A DNA stretch of 64,000 nucleotides from Chitinophaga niabensis (GTDB lineage: Bacteria > Bacteroidota > Bacteroidia > Chitinophagales > Chitinophagaceae), in NCBI RefSeq assembly GCF_900129465.1, contig NZ_FSRA01000002.1, forward strand, positions 2,356,001 to 2,420,000, given 5' to 3'. Within the stretch, counting starts at the first letter, position 1; the number at the start of each line of letters is the position of its first letter. The notes beneath the pieces are model-generated. The model was not told the DNA's origin and did no database searches. It saw only the letters and a program-made list of their open reading frames with translations. Both the position numbers and the translations under genes were made by a program. This document shows, piece by piece, positions 44,722 through 52,473 of the stretch.

Positions 44722-45147
44722 ATGAAATTGGATATTTTGGAAGAGCGCGAAATAACATTTAAAGACTTTGACGCTATAATGAGGAAAGTTACGGAAACTA
44801 ACTTATTCCCTTCATACCTGGTACAAAACAACTTTAGAAAGATTAGAGAAGGATTATATGCCGGAAAAAAGGAAGAGTTAATAAATGTATTTTATAGTGA
44901 GGGTGAGGGCTGGCGATATAAAAATTTAAAACAACTCGAAGATCACGGATCTCTTATACAGTTTATTGCAAACCGGTTACATGAAAATAAAATTGGAATC
45001 AACAGAATCCCTAAAGATCTTATACAATCTGCCACTATTGCTAATAATCACTACAATCAAGTAGTGAAAACTGTAAAGAAGGAAAATAAGAATTTACCGT
45101 GGGAGCACTTTTCTTCTAGTAGTCAACAACGTAAACGGGTTAAATAG
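44722..45147 (+). CDS. Hypothetical protein, 141 aa
   Basis: I start at the ATG at 44722 (MKLDILEEREITF); a TTG at 44701 would add seven residues. Helix-rich, basic at the end (SSSSQQRKRVK). No family seen. Part of the same group as its neighbours. Confidence 0.5.
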   Translation: MKLDILEEREITFKDFDAIMRKVTETNLFPSYLVQNNFRKIREGLYAGKKEELINVFYSEGEGWRYKNLKQLEDHGSLIQFIANRLHENKIGINRIPKDLIQSATIANNHYNQVVKTVKKENKNLPWEHFSSSSQQRKRVK

Positions 45148-45172
45148 ATTTTAAAGCAATTCTTTAAGACTA

Positions 45173-45622
45173 ATGAAATGTGATATAAGTACATCGGATT
45201 TGCCGGATAGAATACAAAAGCAAATAACAGATACGGGATTTGATATCAACGATTTCACTATTGAAACATTTGGGCAATATGATAACGGCATTAAATTATG
45301 GGAAGAAAAGAGTACGCTTACTCTTCCTAATAACGAATATACCGAAATGCGTAGGTTTTGTTTTTTAATAAGTAATGCGACTGATGAGAATAAGGCAAAG
45401 GTAGAAATTTTAACCGCCCACCTAACCAGAACCTCCCTTGATGGAGAAAGAATGATTGAAAGAGCCCATGAGGCATTTTTTCAAGAGGATGGGAAATTTA
45501 GAAAGAAAGAGTTAATAATCGAAGATTTAGAGAGGCAGATGCGAGGGAGAGAGCGGATAACAAAATTGTACGAATTAGAGTTAGCTAAAAAAAATGAACA
45601 GGGGAGAAACATTAGACGATAG
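45173..45622 (+). CDS. Hypothetical protein, 149 aa
   Basis: A soluble acidic-to-basic protein with a long helical C-terminal half (LIIEDLERQMRGRERITKLYELELAKKNEQ) that looks like a coiled coil. The N-terminal half is alpha/beta. No known domain. Confidence 0.55.
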   Translation: MKCDISTSDLPDRIQKQITDTGFDINDFTIETFGQYDNGIKLWEEKSTLTLPNNEYTEMRRFCFLISNATDENKAKVEILTAHLTRTSLDGERMIERAHEAFFQEDGKFRKKELIIEDLERQMRGRERITKLYELELAKKNEQGRNIRR

Positions 45623-45658
45623 AAGTACCCCAATCAACTAAATAATAAATCTGAGCAT

Positions 45659-45907
45659 ATGTACTACATCTGCAAATTTTATGATAAATGGTCTGTCATG
45701 GATACTGAGGATAAAAGCAACCAGGATTTAACTAACGAAGAAATTGCCATGATTAAGAGAAGATTCCCTAAACTTTTGTCGGAAGGGTTTATGCACTTTA
45801 TTGGGGTGGATGCTGTAAATCCTAAAAAATTGCTTGGTTCACCCAAAACTGCTGCCAAAGGAATTCCTACAAAAGTAGCTTCCAAAGGTGAAAAGGATAA
45901 AATCTAA
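45659..45907 (+). CDS. Small protein, tandem paralogue A
   Basis: An 82-residue protein beginning MYYICKFYDKWSVMD and with LTNEEIAMIKRRFPKL. The next gene encodes a relative (MYYIKKYSNGWAVHDD; LNENEVARIKNEFPSL). A basic C-terminal tail is present here. The pair lies just before the putative transfer origin. Function unknown. Confidence 0.55.
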   Translation: MYYICKFYDKWSVMDTEDKSNQDLTNEEIAMIKRRFPKLLSEGFMHFIGVDAVNPKKLLGSPKTAAKGIPTKVASKGEKDKI

Positions 45908-45911
45908 AACT

Positions 45912-46124
45912 ATGTATTATATAAAGAAATATTCCAACGGATGGGCGGTACACGATGATGTGACTGGAGCTGGCAGATTACTTAATGAGAATGAAGTTGC
46001 CAGAATTAAAAACGAATTCCCTTCTCTGGCTGACGAAAAGGTATTAACTGTTTTTTCAGATCACATAAGGAGTATACAAGCGCCACGACCAAAATTTGAA
46101 CAAGAAAAGGCTTTTATAGAATGA
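45912..46124 (+). CDS. Small protein, tandem paralogue B
   Basis: A 70-residue protein, start at the ATG at 45912, four bases after the end of its paralogue. Shared pattern MYYI.K....W.V, followed by N.NE.A.IK..FP.L. It ends 7 bases before the region with inverted repeats that precedes mobC. Confidence 0.55.
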   Translation: MYYIKKYSNGWAVHDDVTGAGRLLNENEVARIKNEFPSLADEKVLTVFSDHIRSIQAPRPKFEQEKAFIE

Positions 46125-46130
46125 TACAGT

Positions 46131-46340
46131 GTGAGGATTTAAAGGAGAATTAGTCTTCGCGGTCATAGATCTAAAAGCGAAAGAGCGCTAACAACCACCA
46201 ACTATTGTACAATATCCTTGGAGTCCGAAGGACGGTTCCACCCGTTCCTACGGAGAGGGTGAGGGCGCCATTTGTTGCGCCCAGCAAGATGTAGTGTTGT
46301 TGACAACATTGGGTTTTCTATGCCTTTCAATTATTAAAGA
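46131..46340. promoter_or_regulatory. Probable origin of transfer (oriT) and mob promoter region
   Basis: About 230 bases without a gene directly upstream of mobC and the relaxase. It contains several inverted repeats: TCCTT...AAGGA at 46216-46233, CACCC...GGGTG at 46239-46261, GGGCGC/GCGCCC at 46263-46282 with an 8-base loop, and TGTTG/CAACA at 46295-46308. The G+C content is raised compared with the surrounding element. Position and repeats are what is seen for oriT in mobilizable elements; the nick site cannot be named. Confidence 0.55.
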
Positions 46341-46355
46341 TGAACAATGTGATTT

Positions 46356-46760
46356 ATGAGAAAGGGGCAAACTAAAGGTGAAGATGGCTTGCAGCATTTG
46401 GTTTGGACGCGAGTTAACCAGTCAAAGTATAATGAAATAGAAAGACTGATAGCCGGAACAAAGAATGAAACGATCAGTAGCATTGTCAGAAAAATAATCT
46501 ACAAAAATCCCATTAAGGTATATATCCATGATGAATCAATGGATTTACTATTAGAAGAGCTTGCTGTCATTCGCGGGGAAATTAAAGCAATTGGCGTCAA
46601 TATTAACCAATTGGCAAAATTGTTTAATACCTATCCTGAAGAACAGAAAAAGGCTTTTTATGCAAAAATTGGCTATCAAGAGTATTTACGACTAGAAAGT
46701 AAAATAGATAGGACCCTGTTAATTATTTCAAAATTGGGAAAGAAATGGTTGTCAGAATGA
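46356..46760 (+). CDS. Mobilization accessory protein MobC-like
   Basis: A 134-residue relaxosome protein. The N-terminal part resembles a ribbon-helix-helix DNA-binding domain (VWTRVNQSKYNEIERLIAGTKNETISSIVRKII). The later part has the MobC signature GEIKAIGVNINQLAKLFNTYPEE. It assists the relaxase at oriT. It overlaps the relaxase gene by 16 bases. Confidence 0.9.
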   Translation: MRKGQTKGEDGLQHLVWTRVNQSKYNEIERLIAGTKNETISSIVRKIIYKNPIKVYIHDESMDLLLEELAVIRGEIKAIGVNINQLAKLFNTYPEEQKKAFYAKIGYQEYLRLESKIDRTLLIISKLGKKWLSE

Positions 46761-47944
46761 GTTTTGGAAAATCTATAAGAAAAGCACTTTCCTATAATGA
46801 AGCAAAGTTAAGGAAGGATGATGCAGAATTAATTCTAGCCTCCAGGTTTTCTTGTGATGTTCCAGATCTGAATTTTACTGAGAAATTAACCAGGTTTGAA
46901 CGCATTATTCAAAAGAATTCAAAAATTGAATACAATACTGCTCATATCATTTTGAGTTTTTCGCCTTATGATAAACTTGATAATGAGAAAATGCAAATGA
47001 TTGCTTACGATTATTTGAAGAAGATTGGATTTGGTGATCAGCCCTATTTGGTTTACCTGCATAAGGACACTAACAATCCGCACTTACATATTGTGTCCCC
47101 TACAATACGGCCCAACGGAAGTTCTATTTATTTACATAATATAGGTAAAAGGTTATCTGAACCTGCTAGGAAGGACATTGAGAAAGAATATGGACTAATA
47201 CCAGCGGAATCAATTAAGAATTCTAAGGAGTATAGTTACAGTGAACAAAATACTAAGGCTTTTATTTCAAACACTGTACGTGATGTTGTTTCTAAATATC
47301 ATTTTTCATCTTTTGAAGAGTTTAATGCTATACTTAAGATTAAAGGTGTTATTGCTGATAAAGGACGACCTGGTTCAAGGTTACATATTAATGGTGGGAT
47401 AGTTTATTCAAAATTAGATGCTTTTGGCAATAAAGATGGCATACCTATTAAAGCAAGTTCTATTTATACAAAGCCAACCTTATCGAGGCTGACAGAAACC
47501 TTCTCTACAGAATTTAAATATAATCCTAAATACACTGACTATACCAAAAATACTTTATCTGCTGTTTTCGCAAAATATAGAAAGTTAACATTCAATGGGT
47601 TCAAAAAATACCTAGCAGCAAAAAGAATTCAATTAGAGCTAAAGTTTAATGAACACGACAAACTTGAGAATATCTATTTTATCGACAATCTTAATAGGGC
47701 AGTATTCAACTGCAATGATCTTAATCTTTCTCTCGAATTTCTTGAAACTAAGATTCGCTTTGATAAAGCTGAATACATCAAAGTTTCGAATAAAAGTAGA
47801 CTTTCAGAAAATTCCTACAATTTTTCAATGCTTGGCAGACTTGCGATAGATCTTTCGAAAAACCTGATTGGAAATAACGAAGGAGATTCTGGGGTATCTA
47901 ATGAATTTATGAAAAAGAAACGAAAGAAGCGAAAACCCTGGTAG
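46745..47944 (+). CDS. Relaxase/mobilization nuclease
   Basis: A 399-residue relaxase that nicks at oriT and carries the strand into the recipient. Motif III with the metal-binding histidines is in KDTNNPHLHIVSP (H113, H115), with a further histidine at 67 (TAHIILSF). The catalytic tyrosine is probably in the N-terminal 20 residues (Y17 in LSYNEA), as in MobP-type proteins. The second half is variable. Starts inside the end of mobC; an alternative ATG at 46757 exists. Confidence 0.92.
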   Translation: MVVRMSFGKSIRKALSYNEAKLRKDDAELILASRFSCDVPDLNFTEKLTRFERIIQKNSKIEYNTAHIILSFSPYDKLDNEKMQMIAYDYLKKIGFGDQPYLVYLHKDTNNPHLHIVSPTIRPNGSSIYLHNIGKRLSEPARKDIEKEYGLIPAESIKNSKEYSYSEQNTKAFISNTVRDVVSKYHFSSFEEFNAILKIKGVIADKGRPGSRLHINGGIVYSKLDAFGNKDGIPIKASSIYTKPTLSRLTETFSTEFKYNPKYTDYTKNTLSAVFAKYRKLTFNGFKKYLAAKRIQLELKFNEHDKLENIYFIDNLNRAVFNCNDLNLSLEFLETKIRFDKAEYIKVSNKSRLSENSYNFSMLGRLAIDLSKNLIGNNEGDSGVSNEFMKKKRKKRKPW

Positions 47945-47987
47945 CAGTTACGTTTTTTTTTGAAAATGTGAAATTGATTATGTGCAG

Positions 47988-49997
47988 ATGGAAACAGGAG
48001 AAAACATACAGGAGTTACGAAAAATATTAGATTTTATACGATTTGGCAGCATACTACTATTGTTAATTCATTTTTATAGTGTTTGCTTTCCGGTTGTATA
48101 TGAATTAGGGTGGTCGTTAGAACTATTAAATAGGGTCATCTTTAATTTATCTAACAATTTCCCAATTCTTAGTGGCTTTTTTAAGCCTAAGTTGGCTATC
48201 CTTCTATTGCTTTGTATTTCACTACTTGGAGTAAAAGGAAGGAAAGATGAAAAGTTAACTATTCAAGCCATTGTTACTTATCTAGGCATAGGAATGCTGT
48301 TTTACCTTTCTTCTACCTGGTTATTGCAGATAACAGCCCCTCCAACTATCATAGCATGTTTATATGTATCACTTACGAGTACGGGCTATGTACTTATTTT
48401 AACGGGAGGAACTAAAGTTAGTAGATTCATAAAAAACAGGCTAGATAAAGATGTTTTTAATGATTGGGCAGAACAATTTCCACAGGAGGAACGATTGCTT
48501 TCTGATGAATATTCAGTAAATCTTCCCACAGAATACAAGTTTCGCGATAAGATAAGGAAGGGGTGGATAAATATTCAAACTTTTAGGGCATGCATTGTAT
48601 CAGGTACTCCTGGATCAGGTAAGAGTTTTTGGGTCGTTCGCAATTATATCCAACAACTGGTTGAAAAACAGTTTTGCTTCTTTTTATACGATTTCAAATT
48701 TCCTGATTTAACTCTTATACTTTATAATCATGCATTAAAGCATGCTCATAAGTACCCCGTTAGGCCCCAATTCTTTGTTATCAATTTTGACGATTTATCG
48801 AGAACGCATAGATGCAATGTGTTGTATCCTGAAACAATGCTTGAATTAACCGATGCATCAGAAAGCAGCCAAACACTAATGTTAGCTCTTAATAGAGACT
48901 GGATAAAGAAAATTAGCGATTTTTTTGTGCAAAGTTGTATTCTTTTTGTTACTGCAATTTTCTGGTTTCTGAAGAAATATGATGGCGGAAGATATTGCAC
49001 TCTACCTCATGCAATTGAGTTGGCCCAGATGGAATATGATGAACTTTTTCCTGTGCTTAGTATGGAGAGAGAAATTGAAGTTTTAATCAATCCATTCATA
49101 TCTGCTTATTTAAGAGGTGCTAATGAGCAATTAGAGGGACAAATAGCCAGCGCGAAAATTTCGTTAGCACGATTAGTATCGCCTTCTATTTATTATGTAT
49201 TAACAGGATCTGACTTTACTTTAAATGTTAATAACCCAGAATCTCCAAAAATTGTTTCTGTTGGAAATAATCCTGCCAAGCAAAGTACGTATGGTGCAGT
49301 TATTAGCCTTTACGTTGAACGTATGCATAAGCTGATAAATAAGAAAAACCAACAGCCATGTGCGCTAATATATGATGAGTATCCCACTTTGACAGCAAGT
49401 GTAGATTTAATTTCGACGGCGAGATCGAATCGTATAGCCGTTCTAGTTGGATTGCAAGACATGTCGCAGATGGTAAGGGATTATGGCAAGGAGCAAGCCG
49501 AAGTGATAATGAATATTTGCGGTAACATAATTAGTGGGCAGGTTTTGGGAGACAGTGCTAAAGCACTTAGTGAACGAATTGGAAGAATCAATCAATTAAA
49601 AGAATCATTTTCTATAAGTGCTAATGATACTTCAATAAGTAAGTCAACTCAGCTGGAAAGTGCTATTCCTGTATCCAGAATTTCAAATCTTAGCTCTGGT
49701 GAATTTGTAGGTGCAGTAGCAGATACTCCACAACAGCCAATAAAGAATAAAGTCTTCCATGCTAGGATCATTAATGATATCGAAGCTATTAAAAAAGAGG
49801 AAGCTGCATATAAACAACTTCCAATCATCAGAAATATTGATGAACATACAGTGATGGAAAATTTTTACCAGGTTAAAAGAGATGCGAGATATATTATAGA
49901 TACTGAAATGAACAAAATTAGGAATAGCCCAACTATGAAGCATTTAATAAAAAAAAGTAAGAATAACCCACCCCCCCAGTCCAATATAAGTTTATGA
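47988..49997 (+). CDS. Type IV coupling protein (TraD/TraG/MobB-like ATPase)
   Basis: A membrane-anchored ATPase of about 669 residues that links the relaxosome to a secretion channel. Three to four N-terminal membrane spans (about 22-42, 68-85, 96-118, 122-142) precede the ATPase domain. Walker A is SGTPGSGKSFW (about 207-216) and Walker B is ALIYDEYPT. The start is at the ATG at 47988 or a GTG at 47982. It follows the relaxase by 43 bases. Because no other transfer-channel genes follow, the element probably needs a helper. Confidence 0.9.
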   Translation: METGENIQELRKILDFIRFGSILLLLIHFYSVCFPVVYELGWSLELLNRVIFNLSNNFPILSGFFKPKLAILLLLCISLLGVKGRKDEKLTIQAIVTYLGIGMLFYLSSTWLLQITAPPTIIACLYVSLTSTGYVLILTGGTKVSRFIKNRLDKDVFNDWAEQFPQEERLLSDEYSVNLPTEYKFRDKIRKGWINIQTFRACIVSGTPGSGKSFWVVRNYIQQLVEKQFCFFLYDFKFPDLTLILYNHALKHAHKYPVRPQFFVINFDDLSRTHRCNVLYPETMLELTDASESSQTLMLALNRDWIKKISDFFVQSCILFVTAIFWFLKKYDGGRYCTLPHAIELAQMEYDELFPVLSMEREIEVLINPFISAYLRGANEQLEGQIASAKISLARLVSPSIYYVLTGSDFTLNVNNPESPKIVSVGNNPAKQSTYGAVISLYVERMHKLINKKNQQPCALIYDEYPTLTASVDLISTARSNRIAVLVGLQDMSQMVRDYGKEQAEVIMNICGNIISGQVLGDSAKALSERIGRINQLKESFSISANDTSISKSTQLESAIPVSRISNLSSGEFVGAVADTPQQPIKNKVFHARIINDIEAIKKEEAAYKQLPIIRNIDEHTVMENFYQVKRDARYIIDTEMNKIRNSPTMKHLIKKSKNNPPPQSNISL

Positions 49998-50026
49998 GTT
50001 TTTATTCTATAATTTAAATTGAAGTT

Positions 50027-50878
50027 ATGAAACAAGTAAATGTTGAAAATCATGATTATTTGTGTGTTGAAGTATTTCCACGACTTGGTTTAGAAGGGGT
50101 TTTTAATGATGCTCTTATGGCCGCAATGAAAAATGGAGAACCAACTATTATTCTTGAAGCATCTGCTAAATATGGTAAAAATAATGAAGATTTATTGGTT
50201 ATTAAGCCACGGTTGGATTTAAACGAGGAAGACGGTCGGTATTATGCAAATGCAATTACAGCATCGTTAACGCAGCCTGGCAAAGAAAGCTTTTCCCTTC
50301 AATTTGATCTTTATGCGCAAAAGGGTTATTCGATAGATGATATGTATAAAATGATGGACGCAAAATATATTCATCAGGATATTAAAAGACGAGATGGGAC
50401 TAGAACAGAACGATGGAGCAGAGTAGAATTCAAGAAAAATGAAGAAGGGAAGCTTGTACCTTATTTGCGCCATGAGTATAGTGATAGTACTAATTTTAAC
50501 CTTATTAAGGAATTAGGCCGGCTTCCTTTAGGAATGACCCAGCAAGAAAAGGAGGATATGATCTTTGACATGAAACACGGTGATCCTGGTGTTGCAATGA
50601 TTAGAAAACCAGATGGAAGCCGTGAACGAGTTACTTTAGTTCCTAATCCGAAAACTGCGCAAATTCACGTTTTTGATAGAAATGGTAATCGTTTAATGTT
50701 AAATGATAATAAGGTTAGAGTAGAAACTTCTCAAAAGTTTGTTGTTGTCGGTAGCGAGGATAATAACAACATTACACCTGCAGCAGCAAGAATGCTTGAA
50801 GGCGGAAACGATCAAGGTGAGGGTCAAGATCGGGGGAGAGGCCAGGGACAAGGGAGAGGGGGCAGAAGAGCCGGTTAG
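50027..50878 (+). CDS. DUF3945-like mobile-element protein with RG-rich tail
   Basis: A 283-residue soluble protein. The main part has repeated GYSIDDMYKMMDAKYIHQDI-type segments and resembles hypothetical proteins of Bacteroidota mobilizable elements. The last 25 residues are a glycine-, arginine- and glutamine-rich tail (GQDRGRGQGQGRGGRRAG), a likely RNA/DNA-binding disordered segment. Ends at a strong terminator. Confidence 0.6.
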   Translation: MKQVNVENHDYLCVEVFPRLGLEGVFNDALMAAMKNGEPTIILEASAKYGKNNEDLLVIKPRLDLNEEDGRYYANAITASLTQPGKESFSLQFDLYAQKGYSIDDMYKMMDAKYIHQDIKRRDGTRTERWSRVEFKKNEEGKLVPYLRHEYSDSTNFNLIKELGRLPLGMTQQEKEDMIFDMKHGDPGVAMIRKPDGSRERVTLVPNPKTAQIHVFDRNGNRLMLNDNKVRVETSQKFVVVGSEDNNNITPAAARMLEGGNDQGEGQDRGRGQGQGRGGRRAG

Positions 50879-50897
50879 GTTTTTTATAGGTTTTAAG

Positions 50898-50925
50898 CCG
50901 GAGATATTTTCTCCGGTTTTTTTTA
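50898..50925 (+). terminator. Intrinsic terminator after the transfer genes
   Basis: CCGGAGA (50898-50904), loop TATTT, TCTCCGG (50910-50916), then a run of T. Confidence 0.85.
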
Positions 50926-50971
50926 TTAAATGAATGATATATAACTACTTACATAATTCATTTTTAAAGTA

Positions 50972-51220
50972 CTAGATTAAACTATTTTCATCTTTCTCAG
51001 GAAGAAATAATTCAGAGGTACTAGTACCCAATGCCTCAGCTAACCTTACAATTGTTTCAAACTCGATGTTCCGTTTCCCATTTTCAATCCGGCTTATTTC
51101 AGATCTTTCAATATTGGTATGAAAAGAAAGATCATCCTGGGTCATTCCCAAAGCTGTCCTTTTTGTTCGCACGTTGTTACCAAAATTGATCAATTCTACT
51201 ATATACCGGCTTGATTCCAT
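50972..51220 (-). CDS. XRE-family helix-turn-helix regulator
   Basis: An 82-residue single-domain repressor starting at the ATG at 51220 (MESSRYIVEL); another ATG is at 51229. The HTH is RTKRTALGMTQDDLSFHTNIERSEISRIENGKRNIEFETIVRLAEAL (about 18-64). A perfect palindrome 30 bases upstream is the likely operator. It may control both itself and the RNA/gene set reading rightward from 51332. Confidence 0.92.
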   Translation of the reverse strand: MESSRYIVELINFGNNVRTKRTALGMTQDDLSFHTNIERSEISRIENGKRNIEFETIVRLAEALGTSTSELFLPEKDENSLI

Positions 51221-51258
51221 GATTGTCATAAAAGTGACAAAAAATGGTAGAATTGTTT

Positions 51259-51274
51259 GTGTGATATATCACAC
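51259..51274. promoter_or_regulatory. Palindromic operator upstream of the XRE gene
   Basis: Perfect 16-base palindrome GTGTGATATATCACAC, 30-45 bases in front of the regulator start and about 60 bases from the putative promoter of the rightward RNA. Confidence 0.7.
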
Positions 51275-51331
51275 ATTTCATTATTTTTCGTAAATTACAC
51301 CTGAACATAACAGTTAGTATGTAATAATTTC

Positions 51332-51580
51332 TACTTTTGCGACTTCTAAAATATTAAGGAGCTTTCGCTAAAAGATCTCGTCATTCGAAAACTGGTAATT
51401 TTCAATTGAATAAGCAGACGAGAGGCTGATAAAGTGAAGCACCCACGTAAAAGCGTGGGTCCACTTAGCCTGTCTGCTTAGGTATACCAGTACCTCGATG
51501 GCATGGTGAGGTGTGGCCTGCGTTTTTTTATTCCTTCCCACTAACTCTCCTCTAGGTTTAAATGCCCATTCGGGTTTTTG
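51332..51580 (+). ncRNA. Candidate structured RNA or attenuator leader
   Basis: A -7-like box TACTTTTG (51332-51339) precedes 240 non-coding bases. The core (51414-51477) folds into one long hairpin of four perfect helices: GCAGAC/GTCTGC, AGGCT/AGCCT, AAGTG/CACTT and ACCCACG/CGTGGGT. The bulges are almost all on the 5' side, and the loop is TAAAAG. An earlier segment TCTCGTC (51376-51382) can pair with GACGAGA (51417-51423) and would break the first helix. A small terminator-like hairpin GCCC-ATTC-GGGT followed by T lies at 51564-51577. It may be a free RNA, an attenuator for the next gene or part of transfer DNA. Confidence 0.5.
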
Positions 51581-51599
51581 TAATTTTAAATGTTTTAAT

Positions 51600-51848
51600 A
51601 TGGCAAAGGTGCCAAGCCCAAAGCTAAGTTATTTAGGGTTTTTGTATTACCAGTTTCTAGACTTATCTCTTTCATTTAGAGAACGTGTTTGTACAGAATG
51701 TGGATGGAGTGAAGCAACTTTCTATCGTAAAGCAAAAAGTAAAAAAGGATTATCAAAAGCTGATAAGGAAAGAATTATGAACATCTTTCAACTATTGTTG
51801 GATAAGGTTATATCCAATATAAAGGATTATTCTGGTAATGATCTATAG
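51600..51848 (+). CDS. Small putative DNA-binding protein, 82 aa
   Basis: Start at the ATG at 51600 (MAKVPSPKLSYLG). It contains a likely helix-turn-helix: CTECGWSEATFYRKAKSKKGLSKADKERIMNIF. It follows the structured RNA region and precedes an orphan receiver gene. The helix-turn-helix assignment is from pattern only. Confidence 0.55.
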   Translation: MAKVPSPKLSYLGFLYYQFLDLSLSFRERVCTECGWSEATFYRKAKSKKGLSKADKERIMNIFQLLLDKVISNIKDYSGNDL

Positions 51849-51885
51849 TTAGTAAAGTTGCTTTGATCAGTATAGAAATGATATT

Positions 51886-52260
51886 ATGAAAAGGGTTATT
51901 CTGATAGATGACAATTTGATTGATCAAACTATTTTAACTAAGCTTTTCTCTCATTATGGGGTTAAGCTTGAAACAGCTAATGATGGTGAAGAGGGTATTA
52001 AATTAACTAAACAAATTATACCAGCTTTAATTCTATTGGATATAAAGATGCCTGTAATGGATGGATTTGAAGCACTTGTTTATTTTAAAGCGGATATAAT
52101 ACTACAGAATATTCCCATTGTAATGCTTTCTGCTGACTTAATTTCTAAAGAAGTAGAAAATCTTTTATTAGTAAATGCAGTAGGTTTATTAAAAAAACCT
52201 GTTTTCCCAAAAGACATAAAAGCTTTGCTAGAAAAATATAAAATACTTGAAGTTAAATAG
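51886..52260 (+). CDS. Single-domain response regulator (orphan receiver)
   Basis: A 124-residue CheY-like receiver with acidic pocket D8/D9 (LIDDN), phospho-acceptor aspartate in LILLDIKMPVMDGF (about residue 52), and the conserved lysine in LLKKPVFP. No output domain is attached and no histidine kinase is nearby, so the kinase must be elsewhere. It may signal to a partner protein. It ends 45 bases before a terminator. Confidence 0.93.
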   Translation: MKRVILIDDNLIDQTILTKLFSHYGVKLETANDGEEGIKLTKQIIPALILLDIKMPVMDGFEALVYFKADIILQNIPIVMLSADLISKEVENLLLVNAVGLLKKPVFPKDIKALLEKYKILEVK

Positions 52261-52304
52261 GGTTTTAATTTTTTGTCTTAAGCTTAAATTGGAATTTAAA
52301 TGCC

Positions 52305-52334
52305 GCCCTGGACTATTAAGTCCGGGGCTTTTTA
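52305..52334 (+). terminator. Intrinsic terminator after the receiver gene
   Basis: GCCCTGGACT (52305-52314) pairs with AGTCCGGGGC (52319-52328), with one T-G pair, followed by T. Confidence 0.8.
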
Positions 52335-52473
52335 TTATAGATTACTCTTCCAGAGCTGGTATTGTGATTCCTGACAGATGTGCTTATTTAAAATTAGTTA
52401 TATTATGCAGCTTTTTCTTAAATCCCCCCTTGCTAATTCAATATATTATAGTATATTATTTTAAATAGATTAT

